DNA from: Ruminiclostridium sp.
Lineage (GTDB): Bacteria; Bacillota; Clostridia; Oscillospirales; Ruminococcaceae
Assembly: GCA_017942025.1 (NCBI GenBank)
Contig: JAGAVH010000077.1
Location: 1-64,000, forward strand
Length of the DNA: 64,000 bases
Direction: 5' to 3'
The notes under the pieces were generated by a model, which made no database searches, was not told where the DNA came from, and saw only the letters and a program-made list of their open reading frames with translations. The translations under genes and the position numbers were made by a program. Positions 35,262-43,711 of the stretch are shown piece after piece. Within the stretch, counting starts at the first letter, position 1; every line of letters begins with the position of its first letter.

Positions 35262-36965
35262 GTGAAACAGAACAATTTTGCTAAAAATACGCTGGTATTG
35301 TTTATTTCAATGTTTATAAGCAAAATAGTTGGAGCTATGTTCAAGATTCCACTTACAAATATTATAGGTGGAATCGGTATGGGATATTATTCTACCGCTT
35401 ATAGCATTTATACACCGGTATTTGCGCTTACAGCATCAGGGATACCAACTGTTATTATACGACAGATAGCAGAGAATATAGCAAAGAAAAATTATAAGAA
35501 TGGCGATAAAATATTAAAAGTGGCACTTTTACTGTTTGGTTCGCTTGGAATTATAGGTACATTGTTTATAATTCTTGTGTCAGGCTTGTTTTCGGATTAT
35601 GTAGCTAACTCACACGAGGGCGTATATGCTGTATTAGCAATATCTCCGAGTATTTTCTTTTGTTGCCTTTCCGCAGTGTTCAAAGGTTATTACGAAGGCT
35701 ATAATAATATGATACCATCAGCAGTATCTCAGATACTGGAATCAATCACAAGGGCGGTTGTTGGTCTTAGTAGTGCGGTTCTCATTACAGAATGGGGTAA
35801 AGCGAGCTTTTACGATAACAAAACGGTGTTCGGAGTGTATTGTGACACTATTGCACAGGCAACAGAGCGAATTTTGCCGTTGTCAGCTGCTGCAGCGATA
35901 TTTGCTGTCACAATAAGTGAGCTTGTATGTTTGCTTTGCATGGTTATTAAGCATAAATTGTTTAACAAAGAACGGTGTCATAATGGATATACGGGCGTTG
36001 TAGAGGAAAATCGGGTTATCGCACACAGACTTGTAAAGGAACTTATTCCTGTTGCTCTGGCGGCTATTGCGGTTAATCTCTCGTCTTTTATAGACATGAT
36101 AACCATCCCGAGATGTATTGCTTATGCGATAACAAAGGATAGTGGATATTTTTCTTCTGTTTATTCACACATCATAAATTCTGGTATGGGAAGTATAAAA
36201 TTATCCAATTTTATGTATGGAAGTTATACTGGAGTAGCAATAACGGTTTTTATGCTTGTTCCGGCTTTTACAGGTATGATAGGCAGAAGTGCACTTCCTG
36301 AGATAGCCGCATTCTGGTCATCGGGAAATCGTGAGCAATTTGCCGGAAGGCTTAAAGTAGTAATAAAATCAAATTTTATGATAGGCTTTCCGCTTTATTT
36401 TCTGATGGCGGCGTTTGCACCTGATATTCTGAAAATTCTGTATCACGGAAGACCTGACGAGGTTTCGATTTGTGTTACACCTTTATTTATTCTTGCTGTA
36501 GGCGGTGTGTTTCTGACTTTATCATCAACATTTTATTCGGTGTTTCAGATGATAGGCAGGACGGATATTCCTATAAAGCTGACGCTTATTTCATCGGCTG
36601 TGAAGCTTGTGTTGAACGTTTTTCTGATTTCTCTACCACAGATAAATATAAATGGTGCTGCAATATCTACTCTTATTGCATATTCCGTTTCTGCACTTGG
36701 AGGATATTTTGCGGTCGAAGCTGTTACAGGAATAGATTTAAAAATAATTTCTTGTATGAAATTTCCGTTTGTGGCCGCTTTTTTATGTGCTGTGTGTGCA
36801 AAGCTTTGCGAGTATTTCTTTGTCGGAGAGTTGAAGGGAATAGCGCTGTTTGTCGTTTGTGCAGTTGTTGGTATGTTTATATATTCTCTGTTTCTGACAA
36901 TTAACAACAGATATAAATTAAAAATTCTGCTAAATCGACGAAAAAGAAAAATTTTGAAAAAATAA
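35262..36965 (+). CDS. SpoVB/MurJ-type lipid II or oligosaccharide flippase
   Basis: This 567-residue polytopic protein of the MOP/MVF exporter superfamily has about 14 membrane segments and the early motif IGGIGMGYYSTAYSIYTPVF, typical of SpoVB and YabM/YtgP. Such proteins flip lipid-linked precursors across the membrane for spore cortex or peptidoglycan. It lies upstream of mazG as in Bacillus (yabM-yabN). The start is more likely GTG 35262, nine bases after AAAGGA, than ATG 35253, which abuts that site. Confidence 0.88.
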   Translation: MKQNNFAKNTLVLFISMFISKIVGAMFKIPLTNIIGGIGMGYYSTAYSIYTPVFALTASGIPTVIIRQIAENIAKKNYKNGDKILKVALLLFGSLGIIGTLFIILVSGLFSDYVANSHEGVYAVLAISPSIFFCCLSAVFKGYYEGYNNMIPSAVSQILESITRAVVGLSSAVLITEWGKASFYDNKTVFGVYCDTIAQATERILPLSAAAAIFAVTISELVCLLCMVIKHKLFNKERCHNGYTGVVEENRVIAHRLVKELIPVALAAIAVNLSSFIDMITIPRCIAYAITKDSGYFSSVYSHIINSGMGSIKLSNFMYGSYTGVAITVFMLVPAFTGMIGRSALPEIAAFWSSGNREQFAGRLKVVIKSNFMIGFPLYFLMAAFAPDILKILYHGRPDEVSICVTPLFILAVGGVFLTLSSTFYSVFQMIGRTDIPIKLTLISSAVKLVLNVFLISLPQININGAAISTLIAYSVSALGGYFAVEAVTGIDLKIISCMKFPFVAAFLCAVCAKLCEYFFVGELKGIALFVVCAVVGMFIYSLFLTINNRYKLKILLNRRKRKILKK

Positions 36966-36966
36966 C

Positions 36967-36995
36967 TTGCATATTTCCTAGTTTTAGGGTATTAT
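36967..36995 (+). promoter_or_regulatory. Promoter of mazG
   Basis: TTGCAT (36967-36972), 17-base spacer, TATTAT (36990-36995), starting at the stop codon of the SpoVB-like gene. Confidence 0.55.
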
Positions 36996-37034
36996 TATAT
37001 TTAGCTTATTTTTGCACATAGGAAGTGAATATCT

Positions 37035-37829
37035 TTGGAATTTAAAATGAAAGATAAGTATAATATTGACGATCTTCTTGAAGTTACCCGTATTCTGCGA
37101 AGTGAAAACGGCTGTGTATGGGACAGAGAACAGGATCACAAATCCATCAGAATGAATGTTCTTGAAGAAGCGTATGAGGTCATGGAAGCTATCGACAGCG
37201 ATGATCCTGCAATGCTTAAAGAAGAGCTTGGGGATATACTGTTTCAGGCGGTTTTTCATTGTCAGATAGAGGATGAAAGAGGCCGATTCCGTTTTGATGA
37301 TATTTGTGACGATGTAGCTAAGAAAATGATATATCGTCATCCACATGTTTTTGGCGATGTTTCAGTTGAAAATTCAGATGAAGTGCTGAAAAACTGGGAT
37401 AAACTCAAAAAGGCTTCTAAAGGTCAGGAGACTATTTCAGATACATTTGATAGTGTTCCGAAGATTCTTCCTGCTCTTATGAGAGGACAGAAAATAGGTA
37501 AAAGAGCGTCTAACGCAGGTGTTGATTTTGCTGATTCCAGACAGATAATCGGTTTGATGAGAAAACAGCTTGATAACCTTGAATTGGCTATATCTGACAA
37601 AAATGATGATGAAATTGATGAGGGATTTGGGGAAATTCTACTTTCTTGTTGTAATTTGTCCAGATTTATAAAAAAAGATAGTGAAAAAGCCTTGACAATT
37701 GCGACAAATAAGTTTATAATTCGATTTAGGGGTTTAGAGCAATATCTGAAAGATAATGGAAAAACTCTTGAAGATCTCACGGATGAAGAAAAACTCAGAT
37801 TTCTTTCCGGAGAAGATGATATCAGTTAA
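37035..37829 (+). CDS. mazG: Nucleoside triphosphate pyrophosphohydrolase MazG
   Basis: The 264-residue protein has two MazG all-alpha NTP pyrophosphatase domains: the N-terminal one with EEAYEVMEAI and GDILFQAVFH (EExx and ExxD metal sites, about 50-75) and a weaker C-terminal one with DEGFGEILLSCCNL. It converts NTPs to NMPs, cleaning up abnormal nucleotides. The N-terminal SAM-methylase-like domain found in Bacillus YabN is absent. The TTG start at 37035, with AGGAAGTG upstream, is preferred over ATG 37047. A consensus promoter for the HU gene lies inside its 3' part. Confidence 0.93.
   Translation: MEFKMKDKYNIDDLLEVTRILRSENGCVWDREQDHKSIRMNVLEEAYEVMEAIDSDDPAMLKEELGDILFQAVFHCQIEDERGRFRFDDICDDVAKKMIYRHPHVFGDVSVENSDEVLKNWDKLKKASKGQETISDTFDSVPKILPALMRGQKIGKRASNAGVDFADSRQIIGLMRKQLDNLELAISDKNDDEIDEGFGEILLSCCNLSRFIKKDSEKALTIATNKFIIRFRGLEQYLKDNGKTLEDLTDEEKLRFLSGEDDIS
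37692..37720 (+). promoter_or_regulatory. Perfect sigma-A consensus promoter inside mazG, for the HU gene
   Basis: TTGACA (37692-37697), 17-base spacer, TATAAT (37715-37720): both hexamers are exact. It lies 168 bases upstream of the HU ATG, in the last third of the mazG reading frame. Confidence 0.8.
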
Positions 37830-37887
37830 TTATGCTTTAAAAAAGCATTTATAAAAAATATAATAAAAATTTTTGGAGGATTAAAAA

Positions 37888-38166
37888 ATGACAAAGGCAC
37901 AGTTAGTAACAATGATCAAGGACAAGGCAGGTCTTGCATCCAAGAAGGAAGCTGAAGCAGCTCTCAACGCTGTAATCGACAGCATCACAGAAACACTCGC
38001 TAAGGGTGAAAAGATTCAGCTCGTTGGCTTTGGTACATTCGAAGTACGTGAACGTGCAGCTCGTAAGGGTATCAACCCCCAGACAAAGAAGGAAATCAAG
38101 ATTGCAGCTACAAAGGTTCCCGCTTTCAAGGCTGGTTCTGCTTTAAAGGATGCAGTTGCTAAGTAA
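37888..38166 (+). CDS. hup: HU DNA-binding protein
   Basis: This 92-residue histone-like protein has the standard HU sequence: N-terminal helices ([14 protein letters not shown]), [20 protein letters not shown] for the DNA-embracing arms, and [15 protein letters not shown]. It binds and bends DNA without much sequence preference and compacts the nucleoid. A TTTGGAGG site precedes the ATG. It has its own strong promoter inside mazG and a terminator directly after it, so it can be made at high level independent of its neighbours. Confidence 0.97.
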   Translation: MTKAQLVTMIKDKAGLASKKEAEAALNAVIDSITETLAKGEKIQLVGFGTFEVRERAARKGINPQTKKEIKIAATKVPAFKAGSALKDAVAK

Positions 38167-38183
38167 TTTATCTTGAATTTTTT

Positions 38184-38205
38184 GGAGGTAGATTTTTCTA
38201 CCTCC
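38184..38205 (+). terminator. Terminator after the HU gene
   Basis: GGAGGTAGA (38184-38192) pairs with TCTACCTCC (38197-38205), four-base loop, then TTTTGTTTTT. It lies directly before the ribosome site of the S4 gene. Confidence 0.8.
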
Positions 38206-38225
38206 TTTTGTTTTTAGGAGGAAAT

Positions 38226-38465
38226 ATGCGATTAGATAAGTATCTCAAGGTATCACGTCTTATAAAGCGCAGAACTGTAGCTAACGAAGCCTGTGATGCA
38301 GAAAAAGTTACTGTAAATGGCAAGGTTGCCAGAGCATCATATGATGTAAAAATAGGTGATATAATAGAAATCAATATGGGAAAAAGCCCACTTAAAGTAA
38401 AAGTTCTTAAAGTTGTTGAGGTTGTAGGAAAAGAAGGCGCATCAGATTTGTACGAAGTGGTGTAA
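38226..38465 (+). CDS. S4-domain RNA-binding protein, YabO/Hsp15-type
   Basis: The 79-residue protein is essentially an S4 fold: MRLDKYLKVSRLIKRRTVA, then EKVTVNGKVARASYDVKIGD. Relatives bind stalled 50S subunits or rRNA (RqcP/YabO in the Firmicutes ribosome rescue pathway with RqcH). ATG 38226 is set by AGGAGG. It follows HU after a terminator and precedes YabP, matching the yabN-yabO-yabP order with HU inserted. Confidence 0.92.
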   Translation: MRLDKYLKVSRLIKRRTVANEACDAEKVTVNGKVARASYDVKIGDIIEINMGKSPLKVKVLKVVEVVGKEGASDLYEVV

Positions 38466-38535
38466 AATAGTTATATTCTGTCCGTTTTCTGAATAAAGAT
38501 GTTATGTACAAACTCTTTATACAGAAGGAGAGCAA

Positions 38536-38796
38536 ATGGAACAGAATAAATTAACACTTATCGGCAGAAAAAAACTTACAGTAGAAAATGTATATGAGCT
38601 TATAAGCTACGATGACGAGCTTATTGAACTTTATACACCGCTTGGCAATTTACGGATAAAGGGTGAAAATCTTTCGATTGACGAAGCATTTTCGGTTGAT
38701 GGTGCAGTCAGAATAAACGGATTTATAAGATCTGTTATCTACAGCGATAACAAAGAAAAGCTTGTTGATAACATTATTTCCCGTTTGTTCAGATAG
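38536..38796 (+). CDS. yabP: Sporulation protein YabP
   Basis: The 86-residue protein has the YabP/YqfC-family pattern: KLTLIGRKKLTVENVYELISYDD and LRIKGENLSI. YabP is needed for cortex assembly in Bacillus and is made in the mother cell under sigma-E. AAGGAGAG precedes the ATG. A weak sigma-E-like promoter may lie at 38470-38499. YabQ follows. Confidence 0.9.
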   Translation: MEQNKLTLIGRKKLTVENVYELISYDDELIELYTPLGNLRIKGENLSIDEAFSVDGAVRINGFIRSVIYSDNKEKLVDNIISRLFR

Positions 38797-38804
38797 GAGC
38801 CGCT

Positions 38805-39347
38805 GTGAACGTTAATACACCTATCGCAGAGCAGATGCTGTACTTTTACCTGTGTGGTATTTTTATTGGCTTGCTTTATGAAATCCTGAGAATTCTAAGA
38901 CAGCTTATAAAACACAAAAATTTTCTTATCGGAACAGAGGATGTTCTGTTTTTCTCCTTTTGTGGATTTTTGCTATTCGGTTTGTCTATGAATATAGGAA
39001 ACGGACAGTTCAGACTTGTCTATCTTATAAGTGCTGCAGCAGGAGCATTTTCGTATTACTTTACCGTTGGAAAATTGATAAATCTTATTTGTAAGGTTAT
39101 ATTCAAATGGATTTATGCGGTGCTAGGTTTTGTCTTCTCGCCGTTTAAAAAGTTGATTGTCATATTTGTACTAAAAATAAAAAGCTTATTTGTACGATTA
39201 TACAAAAAAATCCGATTAGTAGTTAAAAATACATTTTTCCACTTGAAAAACAATACCGGAATGATGTATAATAAAATACGTATTAAAAGGAATAGGAGTG
39301 TGAAAAATGACATCAACGTTAAAATTAAAGCAAAAATCAAAAAATAA
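38805..39347 (+). CDS. yabQ: Spore cortex biosynthesis protein YabQ
   Basis: This 180-residue membrane protein has four hydrophobic segments in the first 110 residues and a strongly basic tail. Its position between yabP and divIC identifies it. It starts at GTG 38805, with the RBS TAGGAG overlapping the yabP stop. The tail overlaps the divIC start by 41 bases. Confidence 0.85.
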   Translation: MNVNTPIAEQMLYFYLCGIFIGLLYEILRILRQLIKHKNFLIGTEDVLFFSFCGFLLFGLSMNIGNGQFRLVYLISAAAGAFSYYFTVGKLINLICKVIFKWIYAVLGFVFSPFKKLIVIFVLKIKSLFVRLYKKIRLVVKNTFFHLKNNTGMMYNKIRIKRNRSVKNDINVKIKAKIKK

Positions 39348-39618
39348 TAAAATGGTGTTCATTCTTGCTCCTATACTTATAGCTGTATTTCTGATTGTTT
39401 CTTTTGGAATTATCACTACTCAGATAGAAATTCATCAGAAAAATGCTGAGCTTGAGAGAATTAACAACGAAATAACCCGCATAGAAAACGAAAACAAACT
39501 GCTCAGCCGCTATTCCAAGGCGGAATTCAGAGTAGAGTATATCGAATCCATTGCTCGCGATGAGCTTGGATATGCACTTCCTGAAGAGCGTGTTTATTAT
39601 ATTATACCTAAGGATTAA
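39307..39618 (+). CDS. divIC: Septum formation protein DivIC/FtsB family
   Basis: The 103-residue protein has a short basic head, one membrane segment (about 17-35) and a coiled coil (about 38-70), followed by ARDELGYALPEERVYYIIP, a family hallmark. It is part of the FtsL-DivIB-DivIC divisome subcomplex that activates septal wall synthesis. AGGAG precedes ATG 39307. It is the last gene of the run and is followed by a terminator. Confidence 0.92.
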   Translation: MTSTLKLKQKSKNNKMVFILAPILIAVFLIVSFGIITTQIEIHQKNAELERINNEITRIENENKLLSRYSKAEFRVEYIESIARDELGYALPEERVYYIIPKD

Positions 39619-39622
39619 AATT

Positions 39623-39648
39623 ATCCCCGTGAATTTGTTCACGGGGAT
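39623..39648 (+). terminator. Terminator after divIC
   Basis: ATCCCCGTGAA (39623-39633) pairs with TTCACGGGGAT (39638-39648), followed by TTTTTATT. Confidence 0.85.
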
Positions 39649-39704
39649 TTTTATTGGCAGTAAAGAATATTGCGTAATTATGTACGGGAAATCGGATTTT
39701 GTAT

Positions 39705-40544
39705 TTATAGCATAATATCCGCAAGCTGAAAACCGAGTATTCCGAGAATACAGATAATTCCGCCTGCTATATTAAGCACTTTTGTGCTTTCCTTTCTTAT
39801 AATACCGATAAAGAAAAGCGTTACCATTATCATAGGCTGAATAAAGGCATAATTTGTCATACTGGTTGCAATAACCATATTTTCAAGCACAAGGCCGATA
39901 GCGTTAGGGATTTTTGTAAGTGCTACAAATATTGAGCCTTTAAACTTTGTTTTAAAGAGAGTCACTGGCTTTGCAAACGGGATAAGCATAAGGGCAAGTA
40001 GTATAAGACCAAATAATAACGCAAGATATGAAGATATATATTCTTTAGATGCTGTTATTATCATTCCATATCCGTATTTCGCAAGAAGATAGAAGAGTAG
40101 TGGTACAACAATCCGTTTGTAATTTATATGCTGGTTTTCAGATTTTGCTATCATAAATAATCCGATGGCGGTAATTATTATTGCAAGTATCTTAAATGCA
40201 TTGAATGAGCTTGTCCCTATAAAAATATCAGTAGCATATGAGATGAACAAAGTGAGCCCTAACCATGCTTTGAGTTCAAAAGCTGACATTTCTTTCAGTA
40301 TCAATGTTGCCAGCTTGAATTCAAGCAGCTTTGATACGGCGAGAAGAACAACCGCAAGAACAGACTGCCAGCACACAATAAAATAAGTGTCCGAGAAGGG
40401 AAGCATAAACAGCAGCAAAACAGAGGTGGGAGCAGCCATAAGAAATGTAAACTCATTACCTTCCATTTTAAGCTTTGCAACAGCGTATTTATCACTCAGA
40501 CTGCATATGGTGTAGCAAACTACTACAAGAAGCATCAATGTCAT
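39705..40544 (-). CDS. DMT/EamA-superfamily membrane transporter
   Basis: The 279-residue protein has ten hydrophobic segments in two five-helix repeats, as in drug/metabolite transporters of the EamA fold. The substrate is not evident. AAAGGATTTG precedes ATG 40544. A 54-residue gene lies 17 bases upstream on the same strand and is probably co-transcribed. The two flank a divergent promoter region with the MATE gene. Confidence 0.8.
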   Translation of the reverse strand: MTLMLLVVVCYTICSLSDKYAVAKLKMEGNEFTFLMAAPTSVLLLFMLPFSDTYFIVCWQSVLAVVLLAVSKLLEFKLATLILKEMSAFELKAWLGLTLFISYATDIFIGTSSFNAFKILAIIITAIGLFMIAKSENQHINYKRIVVPLLFYLLAKYGYGMIITASKEYISSYLALLFGLILLALMLIPFAKPVTLFKTKFKGSIFVALTKIPNAIGLVLENMVIATSMTNYAFIQPMIMVTLFFIGIIRKESTKVLNIAGGIICILGILGFQLADIML

Positions 40545-40561
40545 ATGTTTTACAAATCCTT

Positions 40562-40726
40562 TCAGATTATAGAATATTCGAGATTTTCATAGTGCAGTCT
40601 GGTTCCTATGTCTGTGCCTAAGGGGAGTAAAGCAAGGGCAATAAACAGCTCCTCTGATGTGTCATCGTCTGCTATGTAGGCATATTCGCCTTCGATTCTG
40701 GTTACAATATAGTTTCTGGGTTCCAT
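40562..40726 (-). CDS. Small conserved-looking protein, function unknown
   Basis: The 54-residue protein (MEPRNYIVTRIEGEYAYI...) has a beta-strand-rich, DUF3006-like look, with the core EGEYAYI and the end LHYENLEYSII. The family assignment is an impression only. The start at 40726 with GGAAGGAA upstream is preferred because the promoter at 40758-40786 lies upstream of it. It is the first gene of the pair with the EamA transporter. Confidence 0.6.
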   Translation of the reverse strand: MEPRNYIVTRIEGEYAYIADDDTSEELFIALALLPLGTDIGTRLHYENLEYSII

Positions 40727-40757
40727 ATGATTTATTTCCTTCCTTTTTCTCTTATTT

Positions 40758-40786
40758 ATTTTATCACATTTGAGAGTAAAAGACAA
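40758..40786 (-). promoter_or_regulatory. Promoter of the small protein - EamA pair
   Basis: Minus strand TTGTCT (40786-40781), 17-base spacer, TAAAAT (40763-40758). It lies back to back with the MATE promoter. Confidence 0.55.
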
Positions 40787-40794
40787 TAAAATGC

Positions 40795-40823
40795 TTGAAT
40801 AATCTCAAGAATTGTGATATACT
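40795..40823 (+). promoter_or_regulatory. Promoter of the MATE transporter gene
   Basis: TTGAAT (40795-40800), 17-base spacer, TATACT (40818-40823). Confidence 0.65.
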
Positions 40824-40861
40824 TTTATGCTGAACAAAGTAAAGGAAAAAAGAATAAAAGA

Positions 40862-42184
40862 ATGAGAGATTTAACAAAAGGCAATATAATAAAGGTTATG
40901 TTCTTCTTTTCGCTTCCGATTTTACTCGGAAATGTGTTTCAGCAAGCATATAACCTTGCGGATATCATTATAGTGGGAAAGAAGCTTGGCGATATGTCGC
41001 TTTCTGCAGTAGGGTCTACAGCATCGGTGGTATCGCTTCTTTTTAATATTATAAACGGACTTTGTACCGGCTTTGCAATACCTGTTTCGCGACATTACGG
41101 CAGTGGTGATCAGGATAAAATGAGGAAGAATATTGCAGGAATGATAACATTTTCAGGTGTTACTACTGCAATACTTATCGTTATATGTACAATATTTTTA
41201 AATCCGCTGTTAACAGCTATAAATACACCAAAGGAGATATTTGACGAAGCGGGCAGATATCTGTCCATTGTGGTGTTTGGTCTGGTTGTAACAACTATAT
41301 ATAATCTCGAAGCAAATATGCTCAGAGCTGTAGGAAATAGTGTTGTACCGCTTATTATTTTGATTATTTCAGCATTACTTAATGTTGGCCTTGATTTACT
41401 GTTTCTTTATGTCTTTGAAATGGGCGTAGAGGGTGCGGCGCTGGCTACGGTAATAGCACAGTTTGTGTCTGCCTCGATATGTTTCGTTTATCTTATAAAG
41501 AAATGTCCTTTTTTGAGGCCTGTGCTATCAGATTTCAGATTTCAGGGCGGTATTATCAAGCCATTACTTGGAGCAGGTCTTGGAATGGCTCTTATGTATT
41601 CTATAGTAGATATTGGCTCTATCGTTTTGCAGAACGGTGTAAACGGCTTTGGCCCGGAAATTATAACTGCCCATACAGCAGCGAGAAAGCTGTTTGGTTT
41701 TTCGATAATGCCATTCTCGGCTATCAGCGCAACACTTGTTACATTTGTGAGTCAGAATTACGGTGCTTGTAAGTTCGACAGAATAAAGACGGGCATAAAG
41801 TACGGAATTATGATAGAGTGGATATGGTCAACAGCCGCTGTCATAGTTGTATATCTTTTAAGCGATAAGCTGCCTCTTCTGATAGTATCAGGAGAAAACA
41901 GCTTTATCACAGGCACAGTAGCTGAATATTTAAGGATAAACGTGCCGTTTTATTATGCACTTGCAGTGTTATTGTCACTAAGATGCAGTTTACAGGGACT
42001 TGGCAACAGTGTTTTCCCGATAGTTGCAAGCATCATAGAAATGCTATGGAAAATAATAACTGTAGTATTTGTAATTCCGAGCTACGGGTATTTTGGCGTA
42101 TGCATATCTGAACCTATAATATGGGTAACGAGCGGAATACTTGTTACAATAATTACAATAAAAATGCTGAAAAAGGTTTGCTAA
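40862..42184 (+). CDS. MATE-family efflux transporter
   Basis: This 440-residue protein has 12 membrane segments in two bundles, with the family start MRDLTKGNIIKVMFFFSLPILLGN and NLADIIIVG. MATE proteins expel drugs or metabolites using Na+ or H+ gradients; the substrate is open. ATG 40862 is preferred because an upstream in-frame GTG lies within the promoter -10 region. The AAAGGA site is about 15 bases from the ATG, longer than usual, so translation may be weak. Confidence 0.92.
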   Translation: MRDLTKGNIIKVMFFFSLPILLGNVFQQAYNLADIIIVGKKLGDMSLSAVGSTASVVSLLFNIINGLCTGFAIPVSRHYGSGDQDKMRKNIAGMITFSGVTTAILIVICTIFLNPLLTAINTPKEIFDEAGRYLSIVVFGLVVTTIYNLEANMLRAVGNSVVPLIILIISALLNVGLDLLFLYVFEMGVEGAALATVIAQFVSASICFVYLIKKCPFLRPVLSDFRFQGGIIKPLLGAGLGMALMYSIVDIGSIVLQNGVNGFGPEIITAHTAARKLFGFSIMPFSAISATLVTFVSQNYGACKFDRIKTGIKYGIMIEWIWSTAAVIVVYLLSDKLPLLIVSGENSFITGTVAEYLRINVPFYYALAVLLSLRCSLQGLGNSVFPIVASIIEMLWKIITVVFVIPSYGYFGVCISEPIIWVTSGILVTIITIKMLKKVC

Positions 42185-42188
42185 ATAC

Positions 42189-42217
42189 TTGCATTTTTTA
42201 AAATATAGTAGTATAAT
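42189..42217 (+). promoter_or_regulatory. Sigma-A-type promoter of ppa-maf
   Basis: TTGCAT (42189-42194), 17-base spacer, TATAAT (42212-42217), 61 bases before the ppa ATG. Confidence 0.7.
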
Positions 42218-42278
42218 AATGATGTTGATAGGATTTATCTGACTATTAGCACAAAACAAAAAAGGAAAAGGTTTATAT

Positions 42279-42833
42279 ATGAACATCTGGCACGATATAG
42301 ACAGCGAAAGAATAACCGCCAACGATTTTTTATCAGTTATAGAAATATCCAAGGGAAGTAAGGCAAAATACGAACTCGATAAGAGAAGCGGTGTGCTTAT
42401 TCTCGACAGAATACTTTATACATCAACTCATTATCCGGCAAACTACGGCTTTATACCTAAAACACTTGCAGACGACGGCGACCCGCTTGATGTTCTTGTT
42501 CTTTGTAATGAAACACTTGTTCCGATGGTGCTGGTGCAGTGCTATCCTATCGGTGTTATCAATATGATAGATAACGGTAAGATGGACCAGAAGATTATTG
42601 CCATCCCCTTTGAAGACCCTAACTACAATTCTTACAGAAGCATTGAAGGTCTTCCTAGTCATATTTTTGATGAAATGCTTCATTTCTTCAAGGTTTATAA
42701 GCAGCTTGAGGGTAAAGAAACCGCAGTTAACGAAGTTATGGGACACAAAGCAGCGGTAGAGATTATAAAAGAATGTATAAACAATTACAAGGAAGTTTAC
42801 GGAGAAAGAGAAAATGCTGATTCTGGCAAGTAA
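42279..42833 (+). CDS. ppa: Inorganic pyrophosphatase, family I
   Basis: The 184-residue soluble family I enzyme hydrolyses pyrophosphate and pulls biosynthetic reactions forward. It shows YPANYGFIP (about 49-57), the metal motif DDGDPLDV (about 65-72) and MDQKIIAIP. AAAAGG precedes the ATG. Its last 20 bases overlap the maf start, so both are one operon. Confidence 0.94.
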   Translation: MNIWHDIDSERITANDFLSVIEISKGSKAKYELDKRSGVLILDRILYTSTHYPANYGFIPKTLADDGDPLDVLVLCNETLVPMVLVQCYPIGVINMIDNGKMDQKIIAIPFEDPNYNSYRSIEGLPSHIFDEMLHFFKVYKQLEGKETAVNEVMGHKAAVEIIKECINNYKEVYGERENADSGK

Positions 42834-43371
42834 ATCACCAAGAAGAATCGAGCTTTTAAAACTCGCAGATTTCTGTTTTGAAGTTATACCTGCAGTATCA
42901 GAAGAAAAAACTGATCCTGCTATGTCACCTTGTGATATTGTTGTAAGTCTTGCTTGTCAGAAGGCAAGCGAGATTGCCGAAAAACATAAGGAAGATGTTA
43001 TAATCGGAGCAGACACCATTGTGGTATGCAATGAAGAAATTATGGGTAAGCCTAAAGATAGAAATGACGCTTTCAAAATGTTAAGAAAATTATCGGGACG
43101 TACCCACAGTGTATATACAGGCGTATGCATACAAAACGGCAGTAAACAACATACCTTTTATGAGGAAACAAAGGTTGAGTTTTATCCGCTATCTGATGAA
43201 GAGATAAATATGTATATCGATTCGGAAGAACCTATGGATAAGGCTGGTGCCTATGGCATTCAGGGAAAAGGGTCGCTTCTTGTCAGAAAGATAGATGGCG
43301 ATTATTTAAATGTGGTCGGTTTGCCTTTATCACGACTAATTCGTGAATATAAGGCTTTTAATGCAGTATAA
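42814..43371 (+). CDS. maf: Maf-family nucleotide pyrophosphatase
   Basis: The 185-residue protein has the Maf motifs LASKSPRRIELL (3-14), GADTIV (about 68-73) and GKPKDRNDAFKML. Maf enzymes remove dTTP/UTP or modified nucleotides and are tied to septum arrest in Bacillus. The gene overlaps ppa by 20 bases. Here it is apart from the division genes it often accompanies. Confidence 0.93.
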   Translation: MLILASKSPRRIELLKLADFCFEVIPAVSEEKTDPAMSPCDIVVSLACQKASEIAEKHKEDVIIGADTIVVCNEEIMGKPKDRNDAFKMLRKLSGRTHSVYTGVCIQNGSKQHTFYEETKVEFYPLSDEEINMYIDSEEPMDKAGAYGIQGKGSLLVRKIDGDYLNVVGLPLSRLIREYKAFNAV

Positions 43372-43396
43372 AATAACTAAAAAAGGAGCAAAACTT

Positions 43397-43660
43397 ATGA
43401 AGTATCTCAACAATCCATTCACACGCGATATTACAGAATACGATGGGGAAGTATTCGAAGAAGTGAGAGCAGTTGACGGAAAGATATACCTTTCCAACGG
43501 CGCAATAATCAAGCAGACAAACGAAGGAAAATATTTTGATATTTCCACAAGTGAAAAGTACGGCACAGTATTTGAGGCGGCTGGTCCTGATGAGATTGGT
43601 GCGATTATCGGTTATGCGATAGTCACCGGACCTTCATCGAACGATCTTTTCGCGTTCTAA
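43397..43660 (+). CDS. Hypothetical 87-residue protein
   Basis: This soluble, acidic, beta-rich protein starts MKYLNNPFTRDI and ends in DLFAF; no family is recognised. The start at 43397 is set by AAAAGGAG nine bases before it and by not overlapping the maf stop. It is probably the last gene of ppa-maf and is followed by a strong terminator. Confidence 0.65.
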   Translation: MKYLNNPFTRDITEYDGEVFEEVRAVDGKIYLSNGAIIKQTNEGKYFDISTSEKYGTVFEAAGPDEIGAIIGYAIVTGPSSNDLFAF

Positions 43661-43671
43661 AAAAATAAAGT

Positions 43672-43697
43672 TCAGGAGGATTTTGCAATCCTCCTGA
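43672..43697. terminator. Terminator between the small hypothetical gene and feoB
   Basis: TCAGGAGGAT (43672-43681) pairs with ATCCTCCTGA (43688-43697) and is followed by TTTTTT; the genes are convergent. Confidence 0.85.
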
Positions 43698-43711
43698 TTT
43701 TTTGTAAGTGG

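Noticed and set aside
36470..36904. 144-codon plus-strand frame inside the SpoVB-like gene
   Set aside because: It is an alternate frame of a real membrane protein, Cys/Phe/Tyr-rich without any pattern.
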